Source of the DNA: M3007 sp964621185
Lineage (GTDB): Bacteria > Bacteroidota > Bacteroidia > Chitinophagales > Saprospiraceae
NCBI GenBank assembly: GCA_964621185.1
Contig: CAZULM010000011.1
Span: 51,044 to 115,043 of the forward strand
Direction: 5' to 3'
DNA: 64,000 bases
Shown: one piece after another, positions 63,981 to 64,000 of the stretch
Position numbering within the stretch: position 1 is the first letter of the stretch
How the letters are laid out: each line of letters opens with the position of its first letter
Program-made: the position numbers and the translations under genes
The notes under the pieces: generated by a model
Told to the model about the DNA's origin: nothing
The model's input: only the letters and a program-made list of their open reading frames with translations
Database searches by the model: none

Positions 63981-64000
63981 GCCGCCGCACCATTAAACCA

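Overview
The window looks like a chromosomal segment from a Bacteroidota bacterium, most likely of the Saprospiraceae/Lewinella type. The evidence is the set of gene families: two outer-membrane beta-barrel receptors with carboxypeptidase-like N-termini, secreted proteins with a type IX secretion C-terminal signature, DUF4199/DUF4296/DUF4382/DUF1569 proteins, a very long signal peptidase I, and bS16 with an acidic tail. Promoters also fit the Bacteroidota pattern (TTG, about 20 bp, then TAnnTTTG). No species can be named from sequence alone.

Layout. 1-1260 holds two AT-rich hypothetical genes. 1290-6360 is a compact defence/toxin-antitoxin island, all on the + strand: MNT/HEPN pair, antitoxin/PIN pair, a two-gene Septu-like system (PtuA ATPase plus PtuB HNH nuclease), and a DUF433 antitoxin with a truncated DUF5615 toxin. 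These modules are separated by four same-orientation copies of one decayed repeat. 6290-10241 carries a lipoprotein, a sulfatase, a TPR remnant and two lipoproteins. 10498-13053 is the rplM-rpsI-rpsB-tsf translation operon on the - strand, with its own promoter and terminator. 13735-20226 is mostly envelope and hypothetical genes. 20691-26274 has clpB and lepA, with a REP/RAYT element between them. 26378-34540 mixes a metzincin-like protease, a small regulator pair, an IS200-type transposase, tRNA-Arg(CCU), rhomboid, rlmH, a SWIM protein, a SixA-like phosphatase and DinB-like genes. 34656-34868 is a small palindromic element of MITE type. 34994-44137 holds an amidase, metH, rpsP, a hypothetical gene and lepB. 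44258-44547 is a small self-contained transcription unit with a split 53-codon reading frame. 44636-59529 is envelope and secretion biology (T9SS cargo, TonB-type receptor, lamin-tail protein, porin) plus a class III sirtuin and an orphan histidine kinase. fabI follows. 60300-63917 is an AT-rich block of coupled - strand genes. The first of these, at the right edge, has a GC-rich 5' end joined to an AT-rich body containing HETVH. This is the architecture expected of a toxin-immunity cassette.

How it fits together. Housekeeping genes (ribosomal proteins, tsf, lepA, clpB, rlmH, metH, fabI, lepB) form a conserved backbone. Accessory material sits at the two edges and in short intergenic insertions. 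The two most unusual regions are the repeat-punctuated defence array on the left and the coupled metallopeptidase-like cassette on the right.
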